A stretch of 64,000 nucleotides of DNA from Cladopsammia gracilis. Lineage: Eukaryota > Cnidaria > Anthozoa > Scleractinia > Dendrophylliidae. The number at the start of each line of letters is the position of its first letter. Position 1 is the first letter of the stretch. The stretch covers positions 884,501 through 948,500 of the forward strand of contig JAJGOT010000164.1 in assembly GCA_022457155.1 (NCBI GenBank). The letters run 5' to 3'. Shown piece after piece: positions 35,223-43,171 of this stretch. The position numbers and the translations under genes are program-made. Under the pieces are notes generated by a model. It ran no database searches. It was not told where the DNA came from and was given only the letters and a program-made list of their open reading frames with translations.

Positions 35223-35307
35223 TCTTTAAGATATCCGACACCTTGGATTCGAAATGACCTAACTGTACTGTTCAGACTCGCACTTCGCTTTTGTTTAGGT
35301 CAAGCAC

Positions 35308-35476
35308 AATAGGCCATTTCCGAGTTGCCCTTAGTCTCTCTATCAAAGCGAGGCTAGGTGCGAATCTTTCATATGAAAATGAGTTTTCATTCACATGCAA
35401 ATACGGTTTATTTGCATGTGAATGAAAAGTTTCGCACCTAGCTTCGAGGCTAAAGGCAACTCGGAAATGGCCTATT
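35308..35476. repeat. Palindromic MITE (AATAGGCCATTTCCGAGTTGCC arms)
   Basis: The left arm from 35308 (AATAGGCCATTTCCGAGTTG) pairs with the right arm ending at 35476 (CAACTCGGAAATGGCCTATT). The centre is a palindrome around TTCACATGCAAATACGG. 169 bp; non-coding. Confidence 0.75.
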
Positions 35477-36377
35477 AAAACCATTGAAACTGAACCTATT
35501 TCAGTTAGAAATTTTCTTGATATCGTTTACTGTCCGCTTACGGGAGGTTATTTTAGACTCTGTGGACCCCGAATAAATGTCCGTGTCCGCTTACGGGAGG
35601 CTAAAAAAGGAAGTGTTGGAGAGGATAAATCGCCGGGATGTATGAACTCAAACAAAACCACAAACGAACTGGAAGAAAGCAATTTGATTGGTTTAGCGAA
35701 CGGAGGCAAACGCGCGCGGCTTTTGATTAGTTCGGCGAAGACGCAAAGCAAAGCGATCGGATATAAAATGCGAACTTAAATGTCACTATCGTCATTGACG
35801 TCACTCGCTATCAGCATTCTGATAGGTCAATCGAGCAAGCTTCTTTCCGTATTATGGATATTTTAGCAGGAAAACGAGCAAACCTTGCTTTGATCATTTC
35901 AACTACTGGCGGATAAAACAAATGGCGAACATTCAGCGAAACCGTTTTTCAAGGCCACACGAAAATTGATCTGTGATAAAACATCTAAAGAACGGCAACC
36001 AAGTGTTTATTACACTGTCATAAAACACTTGGGATATTCAGTCGAGAAATGTAGGAAGTACGAGCAGGAGGAAAGTGATATTGGATTGCACCAGAAGCCA
36101 TTGCTATTCAAATTGGAAAGTGAATCCAAATTTCCTTTTCCTTGTTTTTTATCTTTAGTGTATCCTCGGAAAACAGATATCGGAACTCGATTCTTATTTT
36201 CTGACACTCGTGTTATCAATGGAAATAAAGAACAACTCCATTCCTAAACGACATTTATTTCCGTAGTGGAATATTTATGTGTTTGTTTATTCAATACATA
36301 GGTTGAAAAGTGATTTTGTGTAAACAAAACAAGACTTGAATTTTATAGTTCTAACTTCACTCGCGTCGCCCTTATGC

Positions 36378-36383
36378 AAAGAA
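36378..36383. repeat. Left target-site duplication AAAGAA
   Basis: AAAGAA directly before the element start AGTAGGTGG, repeated at 56951-56956 directly after CCACCTACT. Six bases is the known Polinton/Maverick duplication length. Confidence 0.9.
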
Positions 36384-36550
36384 AGTAGGTGGTAAAAGAG
36401 ACTTCTGAGACACCCTCAAATTCCCCTGAAATTCAGGGGAATTTGAGGGTGTCTCAGAAGTCTCTTTTACCACCTAGTAACGCCCAAATTAACACAAAAC
36501 AAAATCTTGAAATTGGCCAATTTCAAGATTTCTCCGCTGAATTTTCACAG
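36384..36550. repeat. Left terminal inverted repeat of element B with 47-bp foldback
   Basis: 36384-36430 and 36432-36478 are inverted copies of each other (47 bp, one mismatch at 36477) around a single base. Next come AACGCCCAAATT (36479) and a perfect 28-bp palindrome at 36503-36530 centred on TTGGCCAA, then CTCCGCTGAATTTT. The same order, reversed, is at the right end. Confidence 0.9.
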
Positions 36551-36599
36551 AGGAAAATTCCATCCAAAACTCAAAAAAAAATCTCTTCCGGCAAAGAAA

Positions 36600-37140
36600 A
36601 TGTCTGATTCTGAAGAAGAAGAAGAAATCGATTTCACTCCTGAAATTATTCGAGAAATCCGCACAACATGGCAATCTCACAAAAATCCCAGGCTGGAACA
36701 TTTCAAAAATATCATCCGCAAAAATCAGGGGAAAAATCAAATTCCACTCAAAGATCTTGAATTTTATCAAGAACAAATTCTCTCCCAAATTCCCCGTGGC
36801 GAAATCACAAGAAAAAAAGTCAGGGATTTCGTCAAAGCTTCCAAGTGGAAAAAAGTCCATGGCAACGATCATGCAATTTTTAATCACATAACAGGTCACG
36901 ACGGAAATGATTATGAACACCTGGAAAAATTTCTCATCGACGATTTTAAATATTTTCACTGGCATATAATGACCTTCATCCCAGCAGAAAAAAGTTTCTC
37001 AATTGCCACCAAGTTCTTTTCGCCCTGTTGAAGAAGAACGGTTTCAGCCCCAATGAAGATGATTTCAAACTGCTCAAACTCCCATCCAGACGGGCGGAAC
37101 AAGAAAAAATAATCCAAACAATCTTCAAAAAATGTCATTG
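36600..37140 (+). pseudogene. Hypothetical acidic-N-terminus protein, frameshifted
   Basis: ATG 36600 (MSDSEEEEEIDF) is the first gene inside the left terminus. The frame is open to 37031 (143 residues), but protein-like sequence continues in another frame (ALLKKNGFSPNEDDFKLLKL...) to about 37138, so an indel in about 36960-37015 is likely and the original product was about 180 residues. It is charged and helical with no recognised domain; short HxxH-like stretches occur (NDHAIFNHITGHDGND). Function unknown. Confidence 0.5.
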
Positions 37141-37148
37141 GAAATAAA

Positions 37149-37517
37149 ATGGACCCATTTGAAAAAATAATTTTCAATGAAGCTGAGCGAAGCGAAGCGA
37201 GCGAAGCGAGCGAAGCGACCGGAGGGAGCGAAGCCAGTGACCATGAAGATTGTTCTACATGCTCAGAGGAAGAAACAAGAAGCGAAGATGAAACCCCAAC
37301 AACCTCTGACGAGGAATTCATTGTCTCTGATTCAGAGACGGAGGAAGCTGAGGAAGAGGAGTGGGGAGACGATGAAATTGAAAAACTTTTTGAATCTTTT
37401 GCCAATCTCCAGGAGGAACACAAGATTCTCAAAAAGGAACTCCAAAAGCAAAGCGGCCTTCTCTGGGAAATCCACCGGGAAATGAACGAAAGCCAAGCGA
37501 AACGAAAGCGATGCTAA
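37149..37517 (+). CDS. Acidic coiled-coil protein with SEA repeats
   Basis: 122 residues with an AATAAAATG start context. Residues 12-28 are Ser-Glu-Ala repeats encoded by the GCGAAGCGAGC motif. Residues 30-80 are very acidic. The C-terminal helix (DDEIEKLFESFANLQEEHK...LLWEIHREMNES) has the same pattern as the 73-residue protein at 50996-51217 (DDEI...LMESYVNLEKW...MMTES), so the two are probably distant paralogues. A basic end (AKRKRC) follows. Function unknown; a regulatory or scaffolding role would fit, but nothing shows it. Confidence 0.65.
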   Translation: MDPFEKIIFNEAERSEASEASEATGGSEASDHEDCSTCSEEETRSEDETPTTSDEEFIVSDSETEEAEEEEWGDDEIEKLFESFANLQEEHKILKKELQKQSGLLWEIHREMNESQAKRKRC

Positions 37518-37938
37518 GCGGTGTTTTGAAATAACAGACTTTGTGAATATTAATGTGAAACATTCATATTCTGACACGCCAACGCAATCTGTCATTTTGA
37601 AATCGCCAGGTGGCATTCTCGGAAAGCTGAATAAATTTTCTCAGAATAACTCGCCACTTCACGTGCCCACACACGCCTGCAGGTCCATTGTCTTTTTTGG
37701 CTTCTTTTGTCCGGCGCGTGCTACTTATCTGCCTACAATAAATGTTCACGTGAAAGACAATAGATTTCATTCCACACTTCCCTAACAACCCGAGTCGCTG
37801 AAGCTCAACACAAAAATTATTTTTGGCTCAGCCTGTCGATAGGGAAGTGTGGAATGTTTTGACGTCATATGTCTGGGAAGTGAATCATCACAAGAAACCG
37901 ATGGTTAAGATAGCTTTTCCACATCACTCAGCGGAACC
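37518..37938. other. Non-coding gap with short inverted repeat and integrase-tail remnant
   Basis: CATTCCACACTTCCCTA (37769-37785) is inverted at 37840-37856, a 17-bp stem with a 54-bp loop. At about 37911-37940 the minus strand encodes VPLSDVEKL, the same as the integrase C-terminus at 38291-38330, so a second eroded chromodomain tail lies here. No gene supported. Confidence 0.55.
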
Positions 37939-38259
37939 TTAGCCACTTATTTTTTTGAGATAAGTTCTGTAATGCATCGCATCTTCACATGTTTCTTTAT
38001 ATTTTTTGATTGTGAGAAGATTCTCGCATGTTCTTTTGATTTCTTCCAAATAAGATGTCACTGGTTGTCTTTGGAGAATTGAGTTGAAATAATTCACCGT
38101 TGCTGTTTCAATCTCTTTTGTTTTTTCATAATTCTTAGAAAGTTTGTTTTCATCCCAGCGATGAATATCATCAGGCTCGCTAAGGCCGATAGTTTTTAGA
38201 AAGTCGTTTTCCTTGAAATCAAATCGATGTCTGGCATTCATTATTTTAGAAGAAAACAT
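37939..38259 (-). CDS. Hypothetical 106-residue protein
   Basis: ATG 38259; lies between the integrase gene and a remnant copy of the integrase tail. Charged, mainly helical, with Asp/Glu/Lys-rich composition (FKENDFLKTIGLSEPDDIHRW, KEIETATVNYFNSIL). Two Cys and no membrane segment. I do not recognise it. Its position between two copies of the chromodomain end suggests it was inserted or captured there. Confidence 0.5.
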   Translation of the reverse strand: MFSSKIMNARHRFDFKENDFLKTIGLSEPDDIHRWDENKLSKNYEKTKEIETATVNYFNSILQRQPVTSYLEEIKRTCENLLTIKKYKETCEDAMHYRTYLKKISG

Positions 38260-38290
38260 TAAATATTTTTAATTTCAATGATTGACTTTT

Positions 38291-39385
38291 TCAGCCCAGC
38301 TTTTCCACATCGCTCAATGGAACCCAAGAATTAAATTTGTCAGGGTAACTTTTCCATTTTACAAGCGCGAGTTTTCGCTTATTATCGCGGCGAATAACTT
38401 TTTCAATTCGAAACACATCTTGCGTTGTCTTTTGAAGTTCCGCCTCGTAAAATGATCCGGTGATTGATTCTCCCAACAGATCAACTAATTTATACGTTAC
38501 AGGGTTTGTGTTCTTTATTTCGTCAATCACAAATATCTCTTCCGACCAATTCGGGGTGAAACCTTTGTCAAATATCTTTCGTTTAAACTTTGAAATTCTC
38601 ACCCTGTCGCCAACCCTGAATTTTGCCGGGTTGTGTTTAGCATAAATTAAATCTCCGTATAAATTAGCGAACACCTGCCTCTCATTTTCCTGTTTGCTCG
38701 CCTCTGCGGGAGTCATCCGAATGCTCGAATGAAAACGGTGGTTATATTCATCCAGTAATTTGCCAAGTTTGTCCCAGTATATTGTATTGTTGTTCGCGCT
38801 AAACATTTTAAAGAGTTTCTCCTTAAAAGACCTGTTCCAGCGCTCAACAACAGATGCCTTTTCTTGATTTTCCGTTGTATACAATTTTACCCCATTCTTA
38901 TCAAGCAGATTTTTCATTGTTGCGTTGAAAAATTCAGACCCTTTGTCACTCCAAAGCATTTTCGGTTTTCGCCCCTTGAATATATCTCGGAAAGCATCAG
39001 CCACTGTTTGACCTCGTTTGTCTTTCAGAGGACGAATCCAACCGAATTTTGAGAAAACATCGATCACCATCAGGAGATATCTGATTCCCTTGTTCCACCT
39101 CGAAAATTTCCCCATCTCGACCAGATCAGCCGCCCAGATGTTGTCAATCCCATATGACAAAACTCTTCGTTTTGGAAAGCGCCGCCTGATTGGCCGGTGA
39201 AGTTCATTTGCCAGATTTTGAGCCCAGCCTTCACTCAAAATCTTTTCCCGTTTTTTGGGGCACCGAGACCCAGTTTCTGTTTTGCTTGAATTGTGTTTCT
39301 CGCCAAAGCATGACCCCACTGTCTTTCTTTCCAGGGAATGGCATCCAAAGCGGCAACCATTTTCCTGTCTGCTTCGTTCTTGCAT
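38291..39385 (-). CDS. int: DDE integrase with C-terminal chromodomain, N-terminus truncated
   Basis: Retrovirus-type integrase that would insert the element. The core has D87 (AADLVEM), D147 (WSDKGSEF) and E181 (VVERWNRSF), a DD(33-35)E spacing, after the RRRFPKRRVLSYGIDN lead-in. Residues about 322-364 (FRIEKVIRRDNKRKLALVKW...WVPLSDVEKL) form a chromodomain with the conserved W/Y cage positions, suggesting chromatin targeting. The N-terminal 50 residues overlap the PLA2-like gene in another frame and are not integrase-like, and the usual zinc-binding N-terminal domain is missing. Either the true start is lost by deletion or the gene is expressed in an unusual way. The ATG at 39385 is only the first available start. 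Confidence 0.85.
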   Translation of the reverse strand: MQERSRQENGCRFGCHSLERKTVGSCFGEKHNSSKTETGSRCPKKREKILSEGWAQNLANELHRPIRRRFPKRRVLSYGIDNIWAADLVEMGKFSRWNKGIRYLLMVIDVFSKFGWIRPLKDKRGQTVADAFRDIFKGRKPKMLWSDKGSEFFNATMKNLLDKNGVKLYTTENQEKASVVERWNRSFKEKLFKMFSANNNTIYWDKLGKLLDEYNHRFHSSIRMTPAEASKQENERQVFANLYGDLIYAKHNPAKFRVGDRVRISKFKRKIFDKGFTPNWSEEIFVIDEIKNTNPVTYKLVDLLGESITGSFYEAELQKTTQDVFRIEKVIRRDNKRKLALVKWKSYPDKFNSWVPLSDVEKLG

Positions 39386-40097
39386 TTGCGCGGATCCGCT
39401 TCGGCTCCGCCTCGGCTCGCTTCGCTCGCTTTCTTCGCGCAGACTGAATAATCCACATCGTGTTGCATAGCAACTGCGTCTGTTTTTCCTGTGGGCTGCT
39501 GCATAATTTCGAGAATCTTTCCCTTTTCATCAAATCTGACTTGTTTTTCGAGTGGGTTCCAGGGGCCGGTATAATTATGTCCAGGCAAAGTGAAACCTTT
39601 CTTTGGTCTTGGCAGCTTCCCAATCAGGGAATGAACATCTAAAGCACCCCCATCCAAATCTGCTCGATCTGTCTTATATTTTCTGTTTGGTCGGATCGCC
39701 GTGGACAGCTCATTCAGCATATCGGAAGAGGTTTTGGCAAGAAATGGTTTCATCTTGTCCAGGGCAAAATCCAATGCTTTCTTTTGAGTGTTTTTATTGC
39801 GCAATAATTCACTGGCTCCATAACGACCCATTTCAACTGTCTTTTTTCCCAACCAAGGCAGCGCATGCGCGACGCCAGTCAGCGCAAGTTCACCAATGCC
39901 CTCACCTTGTGAGGGCCGACTCAGTTTCCCGATTTCGCTCTGCGGCTCGCTCCGCTCGCTTTCACAAATCTTGTCTTTTTTATTCCGCAGGAAGCGCAAT
40001 GGCAAAACCACATTTTTCTGCCATTTTTTGCAGTCTGGAATCCAGCTGGTTTTACGCAATCAGTTTGTTTTTTTTCCTTCACGCAATATGATTTCAT
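39235..40097 (-). CDS. Virion protein with PLA2-like domain (probable frameshift near start)
   Basis: The main frame (39235-40059) lacks an ATG at its 5' end. An ATG at 40097 would enter it through a run of eight A at about 40068-40076 if one base were different, so an indel is likely there. Residues 157-235 have a parvovirus-VP1-type phospholipase A2 pattern: LPGHNYTGPWNP (Ca-binding loop type), HDVDY (catalytic His-Asp) and NEADRK (second Asp). Such domains help related virions cross membranes. GC-rich SEA/SER insertions sit at residues 32-41 and 210-222, the latter within the PLA2 fold between HD and the second Asp. The last 151 bases overlap the integrase frame. Confidence 0.65.
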
Positions 40098-40099
40098 TT

Positions 40100-40534
40100 T
40101 CAATCGAAATATTCTTTTATGAATTTCTCATTCTCCCCCGAGTCAGTCAGACTGAGAGGCTTGAGAATATCATAGAAATCTTTCCCCTGCGACCATTGAT
40201 GGAGGAAAAACAGGCAATAATACCCGCAAAGAACGCTGTTGATGTTTTGATATTGACTGCTGTTCCAAATCACCGGTTTGGAACTTTTGAATTCATGGGG
40301 AAATCCCATCCCAAAAGAGTCGAAATACCACAGGGCACGATCTCCGGGGGCGCAGCACACCCAGTGAGTTCCGGCATTTTCAAGCGAATCAAGATTGATG
40401 ATGCAGGGGCTGTGTTCTCGGGGCATGGCTTCATCCCTGGCGAAAATCCCTTTGAAATTGGGAATTTTCAGAAAATCAATCCACTGGAGAAGATCAAGGT
40501 TGCTCAGGGGTTTGTTCACGAATTTGGGTTTCAA
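40100..40534 (-). CDS. pro: Adenain-like cysteine protease
   Basis: Maturation protease for virion precursors. Residues: H57 (THWVCC), D72 (YFDSFG), Q97 and C103 (SVLCGYYCLFF) match the His-Asp/Glu-Gln-Cys arrangement of adenain/Ulp1-type proteases. 144 residues, which is short but complete at the C-terminus. No ATG is available before the conserved N-terminal SNLDLLQWIDFLKIPNF segment: the frame opens at TTG 40534, which overlaps the TGA of the preceding pX-like gene (TTGA). Translation may depend on termination-reinitiation, a non-AUG start or a recoding event. Confidence 0.8.
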   Translation of the reverse strand: MKPKFVNKPLSNLDLLQWIDFLKIPNFKGIFARDEAMPREHSPCIINLDSLENAGTHWVCCAPGDRALWYFDSFGMGFPHEFKSSKPVIWNSSQYQNINSVLCGYYCLFFLHQWSQGKDFYDILKPLSLTDSGENEKFIKEYFD

Positions 40535-41460
40535 AGAATCGCCTCGAGAACTGGGATATTGTTGAATGGACTTTTCGCTCCCAGCAGAAGTCCCGTTCCT
40601 TTTTTGGATTTTTTTCCCATCCCAATTTTTCGTCCCCAGGTTCCGATGAATGGAGGCGGGCGTTGGAAGGGAGTGCCCAATCTTGGAGCGCCTTTTCCTT
40701 TTGGGCGTCCAACGCGTGGCGCTCCTTTTCCTTTGGGGCGACCAACTCTTGGCGCTCCTTTTCCTTTGGGGCGACCAACTCTAGGAGCGCCTTTTCCTTT
40801 GGGGCGACCAACTCTTGGAGCGCCTTTCCCAAACAAATTTTTCACCATGTCCAGCGCCAGTGGAATTCCGATGGAAGCCAGCACAGTTCCCAACAATCCG
40901 CCTGATTGTTTTGCTGATGGTTTTATCGTCAGTTGTCCTCCTGATTTCAGGGCAGTCAAAATATCCTGTTTCTGCTTATTTGTCAACAAATGTTTGTTGT
41001 CAATCAGTTTTTGAATTTTATCTTGGGGAATGAGAAATCCGCCCGTTCTCGGCTTCGCCTCGGCTCGCTTCGCTCGCTGCGCTCCCTTCCCGCTTATCTT
41101 TTTCACGACTTGACTCGCTCCTTCACTCGCCAAACCAGCCAATGCTGACAGTCCAAGTGTCTTTGCCAGGGTGGGTGCCAGGGAACGAGCCAGGGGAACA
41201 ATAGCAGAGAAAAGACTTCCACCCTGCCTCATCACTTTTCGGATTTGCGTTTTCGATATCTTGATTTCAACTCCCTTTCCCTGAGATGTGGCTTTGGCAA
41301 TTCGGTTCTTTTGGTTGACTGTCAGCATCAGTTCATCATTTCCGCGTGTTTGATTTTTTTTCAGCCTCAGGGTGATAGCGCAGTTTGCTTTGAATGCTCT
41401 TCCAAGCTTGCTTTTTTGCCCTTCCGACAGATTTACTTTATATGGGTGATATGTTGTCAT
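40531..41460 (-). CDS. Basic pX/pVI-like minor virion protein with GKGAPRVGRPK repeats
   Basis: 309 residues from ATG 41460 (ATTTAAAATG). The N-terminus is basic, followed by a hydrophobic, amphipathic stretch (about 79-113, GGSLFSAIVPLARSLAPTLAKTLG) of the type seen in membrane-active or core proteins of related elements. A second hydrophobic stretch is at about 190-210. Four to five 11-residue repeats GKGAPRVGRPK (about 214-262) come from a 33-bp DNA repeat at 40680-40830; the GRPKGK core is AT-hook-like, suggesting genome binding. A GCGAAGCG-type insertion encodes QRAKRAEAK at about 127-135. Probable substrate of the adjacent protease. Confidence 0.7.
   Translation of the reverse strand: MTTYHPYKVNLSEGQKSKLGRAFKANCAITLRLKKNQTRGNDELMLTVNQKNRIAKATSQGKGVEIKISKTQIRKVMRQGGSLFSAIVPLARSLAPTLAKTLGLSALAGLASEGASQVVKKISGKGAQRAKRAEAKPRTGGFLIPQDKIQKLIDNKHLLTNKQKQDILTALKSGGQLTIKPSAKQSGGLLGTVLASIGIPLALDMVKNLFGKGAPRVGRPKGKGAPRVGRPKGKGAPRVGRPKGKGAPRVGRPKGKGAPRLGTPFQRPPPFIGTWGRKIGMGKKSKKGTGLLLGAKSPFNNIPVLEAIL
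40678..40830. repeat. 33-bp tandem repeat inside the pX-like gene
   Basis: Four to five units of GGCGCTCCTTTTCCTTTGGGG plus CGACCAACTCTT, encoding GKGAPRVGRPK on the minus strand. The first unit differs slightly (GGGCGTCC). Confidence 0.85.
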
Positions 41461-41496
41461 TTTAAATGACAAGATATGTTTTTCACAGACCACACG

Positions 41497-42759
41497 TCAC
41501 ACGATAACCAGCTCATTTCCAATCTTATCGATTTTCACTTCTTCTTCTTCATAGAGAACTATCGCATGTACATTGAAGTTTGCCGCTGCATTTGCGTTTA
41601 ATCGATACCTGAATATCAACTGCTTGGGATCTCTTGTCGGTTTTTCGGTTTGATAAGTCAGATCGAAATAGATCAACGGGAAAAGAGAATTGAAATTGGC
41701 CAGATTCAGCTGTGTCCCTGTGTTATAATCATTTTTCCGCATTGCATAAGCCATGACATCCTGGAAAATCCTCACTTTGCTTTCACTGTCATACTCTGTT
41801 TCCGGGTAGAAAACTCCGTTTCCATATTCCAGCCGGCAGTTCAACAAGGATGAATCATTATCCGCTGCATTCAGCTTGAAAGTGTCCATCAGATAGGGAT
41901 TGCCTTCTGCAGGGACATCATTGGGTGGAGCGATTCTTTTCAGCCAGACAAAAATATGCCTCACATTGTCGATGCTCGCTGAGATCTGGAAGAATCCTGA
42001 TGACTGCGAGGGAGCTGATTGCTGATACATTTCCCTCAGATATTTCCATTGCGTTTCTTTCAGGAATGAGCTGACAAATTTGTCATACAGAGAATCTTTG
42101 GGAGTCAATCTTGGCACCCAAAGCAGAAATCGATTCAGCACAACTCTTCCATCATCAACGCCGTTTGCCATATGAATGAGTTCCTCATCATCATTCAATG
42201 TCAACTCGAATTGCAGCTGCATAGGCACAAGCATCTTATCTTCCAACTCTTCGAAAAAGGAAAAACGATTCAGGGGAATGATCGTATTAGCGTTTTGAAG
42301 ATCTCGAGTAATCACTCGCCGAGCTTCAAATCCAAGATTCGTATTAGCGGTTGTTGCATTAGTATCCAAATACCAGAAACTGTTCTTGGCGACTGATCTG
42401 CTGAAGTCGTCGGAGTATTCCAGCAAATTCTTTGTGAAACAGACTTTATGCAGATTATCAGTATCATAAATAATCTTTCCTGCAGATTTAATCGTCAGGT
42501 GTTTAATCAGGGAATGAGCCCCATTGATTACGGTTATTCTTTCAGCGTCATATGCCGCTCCATCTGCTAATTTCTGGAGCTGAAATTGCACCTCGAAATA
42601 AGCGTTATACCAATCATAGAATGCGGATCGGTCATTTATTGTGAATTTATAACCATTTTTTTGTTGATGTTGAGCATTAGCTGGAGCTCGGATTGTGTCA
42701 TCCAGCTGGAAGCGCACTAATTCATTTCTTTGAAGATATTCATTCGATCGAAAAGCCAT
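41497..42759 (-). CDS. mcp: Major capsid protein (double jelly-roll, hexon-like)
   Basis: 420 residues from ATG 42759 (ATTTAAAATG), open throughout. The position between the pX-like and penton genes, its length, and the pattern of a C-terminal strand-rich region (PKQLIFRYRLNANAAANFNVHAIVLYEEE) fit the Polinton/adintovirus capsid protein. The N-terminal half has INGAHSLIKHLTIKSAGK and the first barrel, and the second half carries repeated hydrophobic strands. It would form the trimeric capsomers of an icosahedral particle. No GC-rich insertion is present, in contrast to its neighbours. The assignment is from synteny and remembered family features, not from a search. Confidence 0.75.
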   Translation of the reverse strand: MAFRSNEYLQRNELVRFQLDDTIRAPANAQHQQKNGYKFTINDRSAFYDWYNAYFEVQFQLQKLADGAAYDAERITVINGAHSLIKHLTIKSAGKIIYDTDNLHKVCFTKNLLEYSDDFSRSVAKNSFWYLDTNATTANTNLGFEARRVITRDLQNANTIIPLNRFSFFEELEDKMLVPMQLQFELTLNDDEELIHMANGVDDGRVVLNRFLLWVPRLTPKDSLYDKFVSSFLKETQWKYLREMYQQSAPSQSSGFFQISASIDNVRHIFVWLKRIAPPNDVPAEGNPYLMDTFKLNAADNDSSLLNCRLEYGNGVFYPETEYDSESKVRIFQDVMAYAMRKNDYNTGTQLNLANFNSLFPLIYFDLTYQTEKPTRDPKQLIFRYRLNANAAANFNVHAIVLYEEEEVKIDKIGNELVIV

Positions 42760-42820
42760 TTTAAATCATTTTTTTCTTTTTCGAATTCCTTGCCCAGAGA
42801 TCAACCTGTTCAATATGGCA

Positions 42821-43171
42821 TCAGAACTTTCTCCGGAGGTTGACGCAGGGGCTGATTGTGGTCGAGCTAGCTTCGCTCGCTGGTGGCTTTGTTTTGCCTG
42901 ATGGCTTCCCCTTTCTCATATTTCCCAGCTTTTTCATGATCAAATCACCAGATTTTTCAACTGCTTTTTTGCCGAGTTTATCCCCAGCGTGAGAAATTCC
43001 TGATTCCAATGCTTTTTTCGCAATGGGTTTCGCGAATTTATTGAAGACGACTGATGCGACCTTCCTCATTGGTTTGAAAATATTGTCCACAATGACACCT
43101 GTTCCTTTGTGCCGGAAGACAAACCGCCCCAGCTGGGGGTGGAAAAAACGAGAGAATTCATAACTTTTCAT
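42821..43171 (-). CDS. Small basic pVI-like virion protein
   Basis: 116 residues; ATG 43171 overlaps the penton stop by four bases (ATGA). Mostly amphipathic and basic helices (NIFKPMRKVASVVFNKFAKPIAKKALESG, KLGKKAVEKSGDLIMKKLG, each part of one helical region), typical of small membrane-interacting or DNA-condensing virion proteins in this position. A GCGAAGC-type insertion encodes PPASEASSTT near the end. Function by analogy with adenovirus-like minor proteins. Confidence 0.65.
   Translation of the reverse strand: MKSYEFSRFFHPQLGRFVFRHKGTGVIVDNIFKPMRKVASVVFNKFAKPIAKKALESGISHAGDKLGKKAVEKSGDLIMKKLGNMRKGKPSGKTKPPASEASSTTISPCVNLRRKF

Larger units (their letters stand above)
33812..36377. other. 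Host intergenic: duplicated upstream region with a 1.6 kb insert
   Basis: 33820-34020 and 35640-36010 match the upstream DNA of the intact paralogue; 34024-35640 is inserted between them. The insert is edged by CGAACCTCGCGTAAGC and by repeated GTCCGCTTACGGGAGG motifs and contains two large inverted repeats listed separately. No gene. The complete Polinton inserted just to the right. Confidence 0.6.

Noticed and set aside
37543..37788. Small frames in the 37.5-37.9 kb gap of element B
   Set aside because: No motif, no start context and overlap on both strands.
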